DNA of 26,307 nucleotides, from assembly GCA_963740395.1 (NCBI GenBank), contig CAVUEP010000086.1, positions 1-26,307 of the forward strand, written 5' to 3'. Shown piece by piece: positions 7,623-16,443 of the stretch; position 1 is the first letter of the stretch, and each line of letters starts with the position of its first letter. Under the pieces are notes generated by a model. That model did no database searches, was not told where the DNA came from, and was given only the letters and a program-made list of their open reading frames with translations. Position numbers and translations under genes: made by a program. The DNA comes from CADEEN01 sp963740395 (lineage in GTDB: Bacteria; Pseudomonadota; Gammaproteobacteria; Burkholderiales; Burkholderiaceae_C).

Positions 7623-9323
7623 ATGACCGACCTGCCCGTCCCCCGCTTCGACATCTTCTACCGTTACAGCGAGCTGACTCGCCTGCTGTTCGACTATGCC
7701 GACGCGGTGCCGCACCTGATCAGTGTGCGCTCGATCGGCAAGAGCCACGAGGGGCGCGACATCTGGGTTGCCGTGGTGACGAACAACGCCACGGGCGAGG
7801 ATACGGACAAGCCGGCCTTCTGGATCGACGGCAACATCCATGCCGCCGAGCTGACTGCCAGCACCGCCTGCCTGTACTACCTGCACCAACTGGCCGGTGG
7901 CCACGGCATCGATGTCGACATCACTCAGCTGCTCGACACCCGCTGCCTCTACATCTGCCCCCGACTGAACCCGGACGGCGCCGAACTGGCACTGGCCGAC
8001 CGACCGCGCCACATCCGCTCGTCGACGCGTCGCTATCCCTTCGAGGAAGAACCGGTCGAGGGCCTGACCGTGGAGGACATCGACGGCGACGGCCGTATGT
8101 TGTCGATGCGCATCCCCGACCCGCACGGCGCGTACAAGAAGCACCCGGTCGAGCCGCGCCTGCTGGTGGCGCGCGAACCCGGCGAATTCGGCGGCCAGTA
8201 TTACCGCCTGATGCCCGAGGGCACCCTGACCCATTGGGACGGGTTGATGGTCAAGGTCAACAAGGACGCCGAGGGCCTTGACCTGAACCGCAACTTCCCG
8301 ACGAACTGGCGACAGGAGTTCGAGCAGGTCGGCGCAGGACCATACCCGACCAGCGAACCCGAGGTGCGGGCAATGGTCGACTTCATCACGACGCACCGCA
8401 ATATCGGCGCCGCCGTGAGCTTTCACACCCACAGCGGCGTGATCCTGCGCCCGATGGGCACGCAGAGCGACGACGACATGGTCCCCGAGGACCTGTGGCT
8501 GTACAAGCGCATGTCGGCCATCGGCGAGAAGCTCACCGGCTATCCGGCGATCAGCATCTTTCATGATTTCAAGTACCACCCGAAGGAAATCATCACCGGC
8601 ACGCAGGATTGGCTCTACGAACATCTGGGCGCGCTGTTCTGGACCGTCGAACTGTGGTCGCCGAACAAGGAGGCCGGCATCGTCGACTACGACTGGATCC
8701 ACTGGTACCGCGACCACCCGGTCGAAGATGACCTGAAGCTGCTGAAGTGGAGCGACGAGCATTGCGGTGGCCAGGCCTTTGTCGACTGGCGACCCTTCAT
8801 GCACCCGCAGCTCGGCCTCGTCGAGATCGGCGGTTGGGACAAGATGAACTTCTGGCGCAACCCGCCGCCGGGACTGCGCGAGCGCGAGGCGGCACGATGC
8901 CCGGCCTGGCTGACGCAGATCGGCTTGTCGTTGCCCAAACTGGAGATGCTGCGCACCGAGGTTCGCGCGCTCGGCCCCGACACCTGGCGCATCCGCTTCG
9001 CGGTGGCCAATGGCGGCTGGCTGCCGGCCTATGTCACGCAACGCGCCTTGGCGCGCAAGGTCGTGCGCGGCGTGATGTTCGAGATCCACCTGCCTGTGTC
9101 GCCCGAGGTTTCGCTCGTCAACGGCAAATACCGGCAGGAAGGACCTCAGCTCGAGGGGCACGCGCCCAAGACCAGCCAGCAGGCGTTTCTGCCCAACCGC
9201 GAGGTCACGGCCGACCGCGCGTTGGCCGAGTGGGTCGTGCGCGCGCCCAAGGGCACGCGCGTCGGGCTGAGCGCGGTCGCCGACCGCGCCGGCGCGGTGC
9301 GCGGCGAGGTCACGCTCGATTAA
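7623..9323 (+). CDS. M14-family zinc metallocarboxypeptidase
   Basis: The 566-residue protein starts at ATG 7623 (MTDLPVPRFD). The zinc ligands of M14 peptidases are visible: H73-x2-E76 in NIHAAE and H268 in SFHTHSG. The substrate-binding LDLNRNFP segment lies near residues 219-226 and the catalytic glutamate is E343 in WTVELWS. M14 enzymes remove C-terminal residues from peptides or cell-wall peptides. No signal peptide is evident, so it is probably cytoplasmic. Between the two parts of the zinc site lies an insertion containing D152-I-D-G-D-G157, which resembles a calcium loop. About 200 further residues after the catalytic glutamate form a C-terminal domain of unknown role. It follows the flavoprotein on the same strand after 112 bases. 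Confidence 0.92.
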   Translation: MTDLPVPRFDIFYRYSELTRLLFDYADAVPHLISVRSIGKSHEGRDIWVAVVTNNATGEDTDKPAFWIDGNIHAAELTASTACLYYLHQLAGGHGIDVDITQLLDTRCLYICPRLNPDGAELALADRPRHIRSSTRRYPFEEEPVEGLTVEDIDGDGRMLSMRIPDPHGAYKKHPVEPRLLVAREPGEFGGQYYRLMPEGTLTHWDGLMVKVNKDAEGLDLNRNFPTNWRQEFEQVGAGPYPTSEPEVRAMVDFITTHRNIGAAVSFHTHSGVILRPMGTQSDDDMVPEDLWLYKRMSAIGEKLTGYPAISIFHDFKYHPKEIITGTQDWLYEHLGALFWTVELWSPNKEAGIVDYDWIHWYRDHPVEDDLKLLKWSDEHCGGQAFVDWRPFMHPQLGLVEIGGWDKMNFWRNPPPGLREREAARCPAWLTQIGLSLPKLEMLRTEVRALGPDTWRIRFAVANGGWLPAYVTQRALARKVVRGVMFEIHLPVSPEVSLVNGKYRQEGPQLEGHAPKTSQQAFLPNREVTADRALAEWVVRAPKGTRVGLSAVADRAGAVRGEVTLD

Positions 9324-9412
9324 ATCGACCCTCCCCCATGGCGGCTCATGCGCCGCGTGTCGCGCAAAGCGCTGAGGAACAACTCAGGCCGCTTGGGACG
9401 GCCCGGCGCCGC

Positions 9413-11104
9413 TCAACTGCCTTCCCAGATGATCTTCTTGCGCCCGGCAACCCAGCTCTCGTAGCGCGCGCCGTAGACCTCCTCAACGTGGTTGCGCTTG
9501 ATCTTGAAGGTCGGCGTGATGAAGCCGTTGTCGACCGTCCACGGCATCGTCACCAGCACCAGGCAGTCGAGTTGCTCGTGCGGGTCGAGGTGTTCATTGA
9601 TCGCCTCCAGGTGCGCCGTCAGCGCGGCTTCGAGCGCCTTGCGGCCCGCAGCGTCGGCGGCTTGGGCGATCCCCTCGGCGTTGAGCATCACGATGCCCAG
9701 CGGCTGTCCTAGATTGGCTCCCGTGACGGCGCAGGCTTCGATCGCATCGTGCATCACCAGGTGATCTTCGATCGGCGCCGGGGCCACATATTTGCCCTTG
9801 CTGGTCTTGAACAAGTCCTTGACGCGCCCGGTGATCTTCAGTCGGCCCTGCGCATCGAGCCCGCCCTTGTCGCCGGTACGCAGCCAGCCATCGGCTGTGA
9901 AAGCATCCTTGCTCTGTTGCGGATCCTTGTAGTAGCCAAGCATGTTGGCAGGGCTCTTGATCTGGATCTCGCCAGAGACGGGATCAAGCCGCGACAGGAC
10001 GTTGTCATAGGGCTTGCCAACCGTGCCGAAGTCCGCCGGATCGCCCGTGGTGAGGTGACTGGCAGCAATGTTCTCCGTCATGCCGTAGCCCTCGGCGATG
10101 TTGAGGCCCAGGCGGGAATACCACTGCAACAACTCGAGCGGCATTGGCGCAGCGCCACCGGCGGCGAAGACGCAATCCTGCAAACCCAGTGCCGAAAGGA
10201 TCTTCTTCTTGACGATGCCGCTCAGGATCGGGATCTTCAGGAACAGGTCCAGCTTGGCGGGCGGCATCTTCGCGCCGATGCCGTGCTTGAACTTGACCCA
10301 CAGGCGCGGTACGGAGAAGAAGATGGTCGGCCGCGCGCGCTGCAAGTCGGCGGTAAATGTGTCCAGGCTCTCGGCAAAGTACACGCGCATGCCCGTGGCC
10401 AATTGACCGTGTTCGACGAGAGCGCGCTCTACGACGTGGGACAGCGGCAAGTAGGACAGCATGCGCGACGAACTGTTCATCGGCACCCGCGCCAGGGCCG
10501 TCTGCACGGCCCATGCAAAGCCGGCGAAGTTGTGCATGACCCCCTTGGGCGTGCCGGTCGTGCCTGACGTGTACATGATCGTGGACAGGGTGTCGCCGTC
10601 CAGCACCGGATTGCCCTTGATCGGTGCGGACTTCGCGACGATGTCGTCCCAGGCCGGATAGTTCTTCTTGGCGTCGTCCGGAGACAACGGGTGACTGACA
10701 CAGGGGAGGCCCTCGGGGACACCCGGCTTCATGCCCTCCCAGCCGTCGAGCTTGCCAACGAAGAGCAACTTGGCGCCACTGTGCTCCAGGATCTGGCGGA
10801 TGGTCCCTTTGGCCAGGGTCGGGTACAGCGGCACCGAAACACAGCCCGCCAACCAGATGGCGTAGTCGCTCATCATCCAGTGCGCCGTGTTCTTGGACAG
10901 GATCGCGATCCGGTCACCCGGCTCGAACCCCTGGGCCTGCAAGTAGGTCGCCATGCGGCGGGCCTGGTCCACCACTTGCTGCCACGTGTAGTCGACCACC
11001 TTGCCGCCGCCCACAGGCTGCGTGAATGCGATCTGGTCTGGGGCGTTCTTTTCCCAGTGGTATAGGCGCTGCAGCGCCAGGGCTTCGGGGGCGACTTGGC
11101 TCAT
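9413..11104 (-). CDS. Long-chain fatty acyl-CoA ligase (AMP-binding family)
   Basis: The 563-residue protein starts at ATG 11104 (MSQVAPEALA), preceded by AGAGG seven bases upstream. It contains the adenylate-forming signature YTSGTTGTPKG (residues 178-188), the GYGMTEN motif (339-345), GWLRTGD (406-412) and the hinge GRVKDLFKTSKGKYV (426-440). The family activates fatty acids with ATP and CoA for degradation or lipid synthesis. The form (start, PLSHVVER, long loop KFKHGIGAK) matches the bacterial long-chain ligase/FadD15-like branch. Substrate chain length is inferred only. It is the last gene of the minus-strand block, 140 bases after the histidine kinase. Confidence 0.92.
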   Translation of the reverse strand: MSQVAPEALALQRLYHWEKNAPDQIAFTQPVGGGKVVDYTWQQVVDQARRMATYLQAQGFEPGDRIAILSKNTAHWMMSDYAIWLAGCVSVPLYPTLAKGTIRQILEHSGAKLLFVGKLDGWEGMKPGVPEGLPCVSHPLSPDDAKKNYPAWDDIVAKSAPIKGNPVLDGDTLSTIMYTSGTTGTPKGVMHNFAGFAWAVQTALARVPMNSSSRMLSYLPLSHVVERALVEHGQLATGMRVYFAESLDTFTADLQRARPTIFFSVPRLWVKFKHGIGAKMPPAKLDLFLKIPILSGIVKKKILSALGLQDCVFAAGGAAPMPLELLQWYSRLGLNIAEGYGMTENIAASHLTTGDPADFGTVGKPYDNVLSRLDPVSGEIQIKSPANMLGYYKDPQQSKDAFTADGWLRTGDKGGLDAQGRLKITGRVKDLFKTSKGKYVAPAPIEDHLVMHDAIEACAVTGANLGQPLGIVMLNAEGIAQAADAAGRKALEAALTAHLEAINEHLDPHEQLDCLVLVTMPWTVDNGFITPTFKIKRNHVEEVYGARYESWVAGRKKIIWEGS

Positions 11105-11138
11105 GGGGAACCTCTGAACTTGCGTGGACAAGGCTCTG

Positions 11139-11166
11139 AGCCTAGCGGGCATCGACCCTGCTGCAA
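11139..11166 (-). promoter_or_regulatory. Possible sigma-70 promoter for the acyl-CoA ligase
   Basis: On the minus strand TTGCAG (11166-11161) and TAGGCT (11144-11139) are separated by 16 bases, about 35 bases upstream of the start codon. The match is moderate and was found by eye. Confidence 0.25.
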
Positions 11167-11244
11167 ACCGGGCTTTCCCAGAGTCAGGTTGGGGGCTTGC
11201 CTCTAGGATGGGTCGACTGCGACCTGTGCCACGCGCGCACAGCC

Positions 11245-13257
11245 CTAGGCAAGTGCGTCGCCGACCACGCTCTCGCCTGCCGTATCGACTGGCGCCGCCG
11301 CCTCGGATCGGCGCGGCGCGAAGCGAAAGCTGAATCGCGCGCCACGGCCGGGTTCGCTGGTCGCGGCGACGCTGCCGCCATGGCGTTCGATGATGCGGCG
11401 CACGATTGACAGGCCCAGGCCGGTGCCCTGGAACTGCGTGCTGGCGTGCAGGCGCACGAAGGGCTGGAACAGCGCGCTCGCGCGGTCGGCCGCAAAACCG
11501 GCGCCGTTGTCCTGGACGAAGAATCCGCCCGCCGCATCGTCGCCTTCGCGCCCGAACTCGATGCATGGCCGCGCCACGTCACGCGTGAACTTGGCCGCAT
11601 TGCCGAGCAGGTTGACCAGCACCACGCGCGCCAGCGCCGCACTGCAATGGGCCACCAAGCCAGGCCGAATCACCCACTCTGCGGGGGCCTGGCGCTCGGT
11701 CCAGGGCAGCTCGGCGACAACGGCCTGCGCCAGCTGGCTCAGGTCGACCGGCTCGAGCACCAGGGCGGTGGACGCCGAGCGCGCCAGTTCGAGCAGGGCC
11801 GTGACGGTGTGCGACATCTCGCGCGCCGCCTGCCCCTGCAGCCGCAGCCACTCCCGCTCCTCGTCACCCAGACGCTCCCAGGCGCGGCTCTTGAGCAGGT
11901 CGGCCAGTCCGGCGACCTGGCCGATCGGCGTGCGCAGTTCGTGCGCCAGCTGGCGCGAAAAAGCCTCGAGGTCGCGGTTGCTCTGTTCGAGCTCGGCGGT
12001 TCGTTCAGCCACCAGGCCTTCGAGCACCCGGTTGCGGTTGAGCAGCACGCGCTCGGCGCGCTTGCGCAGCGTGATGTCGCGCCCCACGCCGTGGTAGCCG
12101 ATGAACTCGTTGCGGGCATCGAAGCGCGGCTGGCCGCCGATGGCCACCCAGCGCAAGCCCCGCCCGGCGGTTCGTACCGCGTACTCGAAGCTGCGGAACG
12201 GTCGGCGCGCGTCCAGGTCGGCGCGGTGCGCCGCCCACTCGGCGTCGGTTGCGCCATCGGGATACAGCGACCAGCGGGTCTGCCCGATGGCCTGCTCGGC
12301 GCGCGAACCCAGCAGTTCCCGGGCCGCCGGGCCGAACTGCTCGATGCGGTGCTCGGCATCGGTCTGCCAATACCAGTCGTATGACAAGTCGACCATCAAT
12401 GCGTGGCGCCGCTCGCTGTCGGTCAGTTTCAAGTAGGCCAGTCGCTGCTCGGTCACGTCGCGGCCGACCCCCTCGTAGCCGGCAAAGCCGCCCCGACCGT
12501 CCTTGTAGGCGCGGCCATTGAGCGCCACCCAGACCGACATGCGTCCGGCCCGCCGAACCTCGAGCAGCAGGTCGCGCAGGGGCCTGTGCTCGGCCATCTG
12601 GGCGTTGAGCGCGGCCCAACCCCCTTCCGGCGTCTCGAACACCGGCACGTCATCGAAGCGATGCCCAACCAAGTCGCTCGGCTGCACGCCCAGCTTGACC
12701 AAGGAGGCCAGGTCGCGAGACACCCACGAGAAGCGCATCTCGGCGTCGGTCTCCCAATGCCAGTCGGCCGACAGCCGCATGCGCGACTGCCAACGCCGCT
12801 CACGCTCGCCCAGCGCGCGCTCGACGTCGAGCGCCACGCTGCCAAAGCGCGATGCCACGGGCCACGACGACGTCGAGGCTGAATGGGTCTCCGGGCCGGC
12901 GGGGGGCGGCCCGCTGTCGGCGCGCACTGCACGCAGGGCGCCGCTGACGTCGCCTTCGCGCAGGCGCTGCGAGAACTTGTCGAGCGCCTGCGTGGACGCG
13001 CGCGACTCGCCAAAGGCGCGCCGCACCAGTGCGGTCGTCGCCACGCCCAGGGCCACCGCGGCGCCGGCCGCCAGCCAGTGGATGAGCGGCGTCGCGCCGG
13101 GCCACCAGAGCGGCGCCGTCGCCAGCAGCACCAGCAGGGCCACCAGCGCAATCGATGCGGTCGCCACGCGGTTGGCGCGCAACGCGCGTTGCCGCTCATG
13201 GGCGCTGCCGGATGGTCCCTCGTCGTCTCGATTGGTTACGGGTCCACTGTCCGGCAT
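11245..13257 (-). CDS. PAS-domain sensor histidine kinase, membrane-anchored, orphan
   Basis: The 670-residue protein starts at ATG 13257. Residues about 29-50 and 58-78 are hydrophobic (ASIALVALLVLLATAPLWW and HWLAAGAAVALGVATTALV) and give two membrane helices with almost no periplasmic loop. Two PAS-type domains follow (about 155-280 and 290-405), each with DW.W.TDAE near its start and a GVGRDVT or GVGRDIT ending. Then come a coiled-coil linker, a HisKA domain with H439 in AHELRTPIGQ, and a HATPase domain with NLLGNAAKFT, DNGAGF and GTGLGLSIV. It probably senses an internal or membrane signal. No response-regulator gene is adjacent, so its partner lies elsewhere. It sits 59 bases downstream of the GMC oxidoreductase gene. 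Confidence 0.93.
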   Translation of the reverse strand: MPDSGPVTNRDDEGPSGSAHERQRALRANRVATASIALVALLVLLATAPLWWPGATPLIHWLAAGAAVALGVATTALVRRAFGESRASTQALDKFSQRLREGDVSGALRAVRADSGPPPAGPETHSASTSSWPVASRFGSVALDVERALGERERRWQSRMRLSADWHWETDAEMRFSWVSRDLASLVKLGVQPSDLVGHRFDDVPVFETPEGGWAALNAQMAEHRPLRDLLLEVRRAGRMSVWVALNGRAYKDGRGGFAGYEGVGRDVTEQRLAYLKLTDSERRHALMVDLSYDWYWQTDAEHRIEQFGPAARELLGSRAEQAIGQTRWSLYPDGATDAEWAAHRADLDARRPFRSFEYAVRTAGRGLRWVAIGGQPRFDARNEFIGYHGVGRDITLRKRAERVLLNRNRVLEGLVAERTAELEQSNRDLEAFSRQLAHELRTPIGQVAGLADLLKSRAWERLGDEEREWLRLQGQAAREMSHTVTALLELARSASTALVLEPVDLSQLAQAVVAELPWTERQAPAEWVIRPGLVAHCSAALARVVLVNLLGNAAKFTRDVARPCIEFGREGDDAAGGFFVQDNGAGFAADRASALFQPFVRLHASTQFQGTGLGLSIVRRIIERHGGSVAATSEPGRGARFSFRFAPRRSEAAAPVDTAGESVVGDALA

Positions 13258-13316
13258 CAGGTCGAGTCTATCGGTACGCTTGTATTGATGTACCTGTCAA
13301 TGTTTACGGGGGGCGA

Positions 13317-14957
13317 TCAGTGAGCCGACCGTTCCGGTTCGCACAGCCATTGCGCGGCGCGTTCGGCGATCATCAAGGTCGGCGCATTGGTGTTGCCGCT
13401 GGTGATGTTGGGCATCGCGCTGGCATCGGCGACGATCAACTGAGCCACGCCTCGCACGGCCAGTCGGCCATCGAGCACGGCCATCGGGTCCCGCGCCGGC
13501 CCCATGCGACAGGTGCCCACGGGGTGAAAGATCGTCGTGCCGATGTCGCCCGCGAGCCGGGCCAACTCGTCGTCCGTCTCGTGTTGCGCGCCGGGCTTGA
13601 TCTCGACCGGCGCGAAGCGCGCCAGCGCCGGTTGCGCGACGATGCGCCGCGTCAGGCGCAGCGACTGCGCGGCCACGCGCCGATCCCCGTCGGTCGCCAG
13701 GTAGCGGGGCTCGATCCGGGGCGCGTCCTGCGCATGCGGCGAGCGAATCCGCACCGAGCCGCGACTCTCGGGGTTCAGGTTGCACACACTGGCGGTGAAG
13801 GCTGCGAAGCGATGCAGGGGCTGGCCGAACGCATCCAGCGACAGCGGTTGCACGTGGTACTCGAGGTCGGGCCAGCGTTGCTCGGGAGAAGACCGGGTGA
13901 ATGCACCCAGCTGCGAGGGCGCCATGCTCATCGGGCCGCGGCGCGTCAGCAAATACTGCAGGCCGATGCGCGCCTTGCCCAGCCAGGAATGGGCCATCGA
14001 GTTCAAGGTGGTCGCGCCGCTGACACCGAAGACGGCGCGGATTTGCAGGTGGTCCTGCAGGTTCTCGCCGACCCCCGGCAGGTCATGGACGATGCCGATG
14101 CCATGCTGCGCCAGCAAGGCCGCAGGGCCGATGCCCGACAGCTGCAGCAATTGCGGCGAGCCGACCGCCCCTGCGGCCAGCACCACGGCACGTGCCGCAC
14201 GCAACGTTTGCACGCCCCCGTCGGCGCTGCGGCATTCGACGCCGGTAGCCACCAGCGCCCCATCGGCGCGGCGCTCGGTGCTCACGCGCTCGACCATCGT
14301 GCCGGTCTTGACGGTCAGGTTTTCCCGACCCCGAACCGGGCGCAAGAACGCCTGGCTGGCATTCCAGCGCAGACCGCGCTTCTGATTGACCTCGAAGTAG
14401 CCCACGCCCTCGTTGTCGCCGCGGTTGAAGTCTTCACAGGCGGGAATCCCGGCCTGCTGGGCCGCCAGCGCAAAGGCGTCGAGCAGGGTCCAGGACAGGC
14501 GCTGGCGCTCGACGCGCCACTCGCCGTTCGCGCCATGGTGTCCATCGGCGCCGCGCCAATGCGCCTCATGCCGTTTGAAGTACGGCAGGCAGGCCTCCCA
14601 GCGCCAGGCGTCGTCGTCGAGCGCCGCGGCCCACCCGTCGTAGTCACGCGCCTGCCCGCGCATGTAGATCATGCCGTTGATGCTCGAGGAGCCGCCCAGC
14701 ACCTTGCCACGCGGATAGCGCAGCACGCGGCCGTTCAGGCCGGGGTCGGGCTCGGTCTGGTACAGCCAGTCGGTGCGCGGGTTGCCGATGCAGTAGAGAT
14801 AGCCGACCGGGATGTGGATCCAGGCGTAGTTGTCGCGTCCGCCGGCTTCGAGCAGCAGCACGCGCACGCGCAGGTCGGCGCTGAGCCGATTGGCCAGCAG
14901 GCAGCCTGCCGTCCCGGCGCCCACGACGATGTAGTCCCAGGTCGGCGCCTCGCTCAT
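13317..14957 (-). CDS. GMC-family FAD oxidoreductase (choline/alcohol dehydrogenase-like)
   Basis: The 546-residue protein starts at ATG 14957. It has the dinucleotide fold VVGAGTAGCLLANRL (residues 11-25), GMC signature 1 around GKVLGGSSSINGMIYMRG (84-101), signature 2 GAVGSPQLLQLSGIGP (263-278), and the catalytic pair H478 (FHPVGTCRMG) and N522 (ITSGNTNAPT). GMC enzymes oxidise primary alcohols such as choline or aliphatic alcohols. The sequence resembles the choline dehydrogenase/alkanol dehydrogenase group, but the substrate is not determined. No signal peptide is seen. The start lies only 8 bases after the marC stop, so the two are probably co-transcribed. Confidence 0.92.
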   Translation of the reverse strand: MSEAPTWDYIVVGAGTAGCLLANRLSADLRVRVLLLEAGGRDNYAWIHIPVGYLYCIGNPRTDWLYQTEPDPGLNGRVLRYPRGKVLGGSSSINGMIYMRGQARDYDGWAAALDDDAWRWEACLPYFKRHEAHWRGADGHHGANGEWRVERQRLSWTLLDAFALAAQQAGIPACEDFNRGDNEGVGYFEVNQKRGLRWNASQAFLRPVRGRENLTVKTGTMVERVSTERRADGALVATGVECRSADGGVQTLRAARAVVLAAGAVGSPQLLQLSGIGPAALLAQHGIGIVHDLPGVGENLQDHLQIRAVFGVSGATTLNSMAHSWLGKARIGLQYLLTRRGPMSMAPSQLGAFTRSSPEQRWPDLEYHVQPLSLDAFGQPLHRFAAFTASVCNLNPESRGSVRIRSPHAQDAPRIEPRYLATDGDRRVAAQSLRLTRRIVAQPALARFAPVEIKPGAQHETDDELARLAGDIGTTIFHPVGTCRMGPARDPMAVLDGRLAVRGVAQLIVADASAMPNITSGNTNAPTLMIAERAAQWLCEPERSAH

Positions 14958-14965
14958 CCCCGCCC

Positions 14966-15607
14966 TCAGCGCGATACCGTCGAGCCCAGCACCGGGAACA
15001 GCTTGATCAGGCCGTCGGCCAGCAGCTCGACCGCCATCGCCGCCAGGATCAATCCCATCAGCCGCGTCATGACATTGATGCCCGTTCGGCCAAGCACCTT
15101 GGCGATGCGCCCCGAGGCCGAAAAGGCGCCGTAGGTGACGAGTCCGATGACCACGCCATAGCCGACCAGCACCGCGTGCTCCCACAGATGCCTTGTCTTC
15201 TCGGCATAGATGACGATCGTCGAGATCGTCGCCGGGCCGGTCAGCAGCGGGATCGCCAACGGCACGACGGCAATGCTGGCCCCCGCATCCGCCTTCTGGT
15301 TGCCCTCATCGACATCGCCCGGCGTGGCTTCGGCCGGTTGCGCATTGAGCATCTGCAGCGAGCTGATGAGCAGCAATGTCCCGCCGCCGACCTGGAACGA
15401 GGCCAGGCTGATGCCGAAGAATTCGATGATCTTCAGCCCGGCGACGGCGCTGACCGCGATCACCACGAACACGCTGAAACTCGCCACCAGGATCGTGCGG
15501 CGGCGCTGCTCGCGGCCAAAGTTCTGTGTGAAGGCAATGAAGAACGGGATCACGCCGATTGGATTGACGATCGCCAGCAGGGCGATCAACGGTTTGAAGA
15601 GGTCCAT
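14966..15607 (-). CDS. MarC/UPF0056-family inner-membrane protein
   Basis: The 213-residue protein starts at ATG 15607 (MDLFKPLIALLAIVNPIGVI). Six hydrophobic segments are visible, and the conserved IVNPIG, VGGGTLLLISSLQML and PLLTGPATISTIV stretches are characteristic of the MarC (YchE/YhgN) family. Its biological role is unsettled; the early link of MarC with multidrug resistance was not confirmed. It is the first gene of the minus-strand block marC-GMC-kinase-ligase. Confidence 0.92.
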   Translation of the reverse strand: MDLFKPLIALLAIVNPIGVIPFFIAFTQNFGREQRRRTILVASFSVFVVIAVSAVAGLKIIEFFGISLASFQVGGGTLLLISSLQMLNAQPAEATPGDVDEGNQKADAGASIAVVPLAIPLLTGPATISTIVIYAEKTRHLWEHAVLVGYGVVIGLVTYGAFSASGRIAKVLGRTGINVMTRLMGLILAAMAVELLADGLIKLFPVLGSTVSR

Positions 15608-15929
15608 TTCAGCGCGTCCCGGGGGACACCGAAGCCGTGGGCCGCCACAGGCGGGGGCGGCGCGCACGGCGACACAAGAGACTCATGCCTGGATGCTAGC
15701 CGACGGGCCCGGCGGCCGACCGCGTCGATCACGCACCTCCCTCGGGTCAACCCGCGTGGTCAGGACGCGATACGGGGACAGAAAACAACAGTTTCACTTG
15801 TGGGGATGCGGGTTTGCGGCCAGTTCTTTGATAATTCGCCCTCTGTGTCTGGATGCGGCACCTTCGCTTGAATGGGTCACGACGGGTTGAAGCTCCACAT
15901 GGTTTATTGCGATTGAAAGGGGCTCCCCG
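15608..15929. promoter_or_regulatory. Divergent intergenic region between marC and the RRM gene
   Basis: This 322-base stretch holds no credible gene. It must carry the promoters for marC (minus) and the RNA-binding protein (plus). The part from about 15775 to 15929 is less GC-rich and contains TTTGATAATTC (15827-15837), which holds a -10-like GATAAT, but I find no well-spaced -35 box. The RRM gene has the ribosome-binding sequence GAAAGGGG 8-15 bases before its start. A small palindrome CGGGTCAACCCG lies at 15743-15754. Confidence 0.4.
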
Positions 15930-16385
15930 ATGGGAAACAAGCTTTATGTGGGCAACCTGGCCTACAGCGTGCGTGACGAGTCGCTGCAAGCGGCATTTGG
16001 TGAATTTGGTACCGTGACTTCGGCCAAGGTCATGATGGATCGGGAAACCGGCCGCTCGAAGGGCTTCGGCTTCGTCGAGATGGGTTCGGACGCCGAGGCG
16101 CAAGCCGCCATCAATGGCATGAATGGCCAAGCCCTTGACGGCCGTCCGTTGGTTGTCAACGAGGCCCGCCCGCGTGAAGAGCGTCCGGGCGGCTTCGGCG
16201 GTGGCGGCCGCAGCGGCGGTGGCGGCTACGGTGGCGGCGCTGGTGGTGGTGGTGGCGGCTACGGCGGCGGCGGCGGTGGTCGCAGCGGCGGTGGTGGCGG
16301 CTACGGCGGCGGCGGCGGCGGTGGTCGCAGCGGTGGCGGCGGTGGCGGCTACGGCGGCGGCGGCGGTGGCCGCGGCGGCTACTGA
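15930..16385 (+). CDS. Glycine-rich RRM RNA-binding protein
   Basis: The 151-residue protein starts at ATG 15930. Residues 4-80 form one RNA-recognition motif with RNP2 (LYVGNL, 5-10) and RNP1 (KGFGFVEM, about 44-51). The rest, from about residue 88, is almost only Gly with Tyr, Arg and Ser, in GGYGGG and GGRSGG repeats. The architecture matches the bacterial Rbp and plant GRP-type RNA-binding proteins, which bind single-stranded RNA and are often cold-induced. The long leader and the strong terminator directly downstream fit a well-expressed single-gene transcript; cold regulation is inferred from family only. Confidence 0.93.
   Translation: MGNKLYVGNLAYSVRDESLQAAFGEFGTVTSAKVMMDRETGRSKGFGFVEMGSDAEAQAAINGMNGQALDGRPLVVNEARPREERPGGFGGGGRSGGGGYGGGAGGGGGGYGGGGGGRSGGGGGYGGGGGGGRSGGGGGGYGGGGGGRGGY
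16197..16382 (+). repeat. In-frame GGY/GGR tandem coding repeats
   Basis: Imperfect repeats of (GGC/GGT)n with GGCTACGG and GGTCGCAGCGG units code for the glycine-rich tail. Units resembling GGCTACGGCGGCGGCGGCGG recur at about 16256, 16300 and 16349. Such repeats can slip in length between strains or in assembly. Confidence 0.8.
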
Positions 16386-16410
16386 GCCCCCGCACTGCTC
16401 AGCACAAGTC

Positions 16411-16443
16411 AAAGGCGCCGGTGGCAACACCGGCGCCTTTTTC
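16411..16443 (+). terminator. Rho-independent terminator after the RRM gene
   Basis: A perfect 13-base-pair stem AAAGGCGCCGGTG (16411-16423) and CACCGGCGCCTTT (16428-16440) with a GCAA loop is followed by TTTT-rich sequence. It stands 26 bases after the stop codon. It also lies directly beyond the stop of the convergent SDR gene and could act in both directions, though the minus-strand U tract is weak. Confidence 0.93.

Noticed and set aside
7353..9161. 602-codon open frame on the minus strand opposite the M14 peptidase
   Set aside because: It is a shadow of the peptidase in high-GC DNA. Its translation is rich in Arg, His, Gln and Val and shows no domain, while the plus strand has all M14 motifs.
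13155..15134. 659-codon open frame on the plus strand opposite the GMC oxidoreductase
   Set aside because: Antisense shadow. The minus strand carries both GMC signatures and the catalytic histidine.
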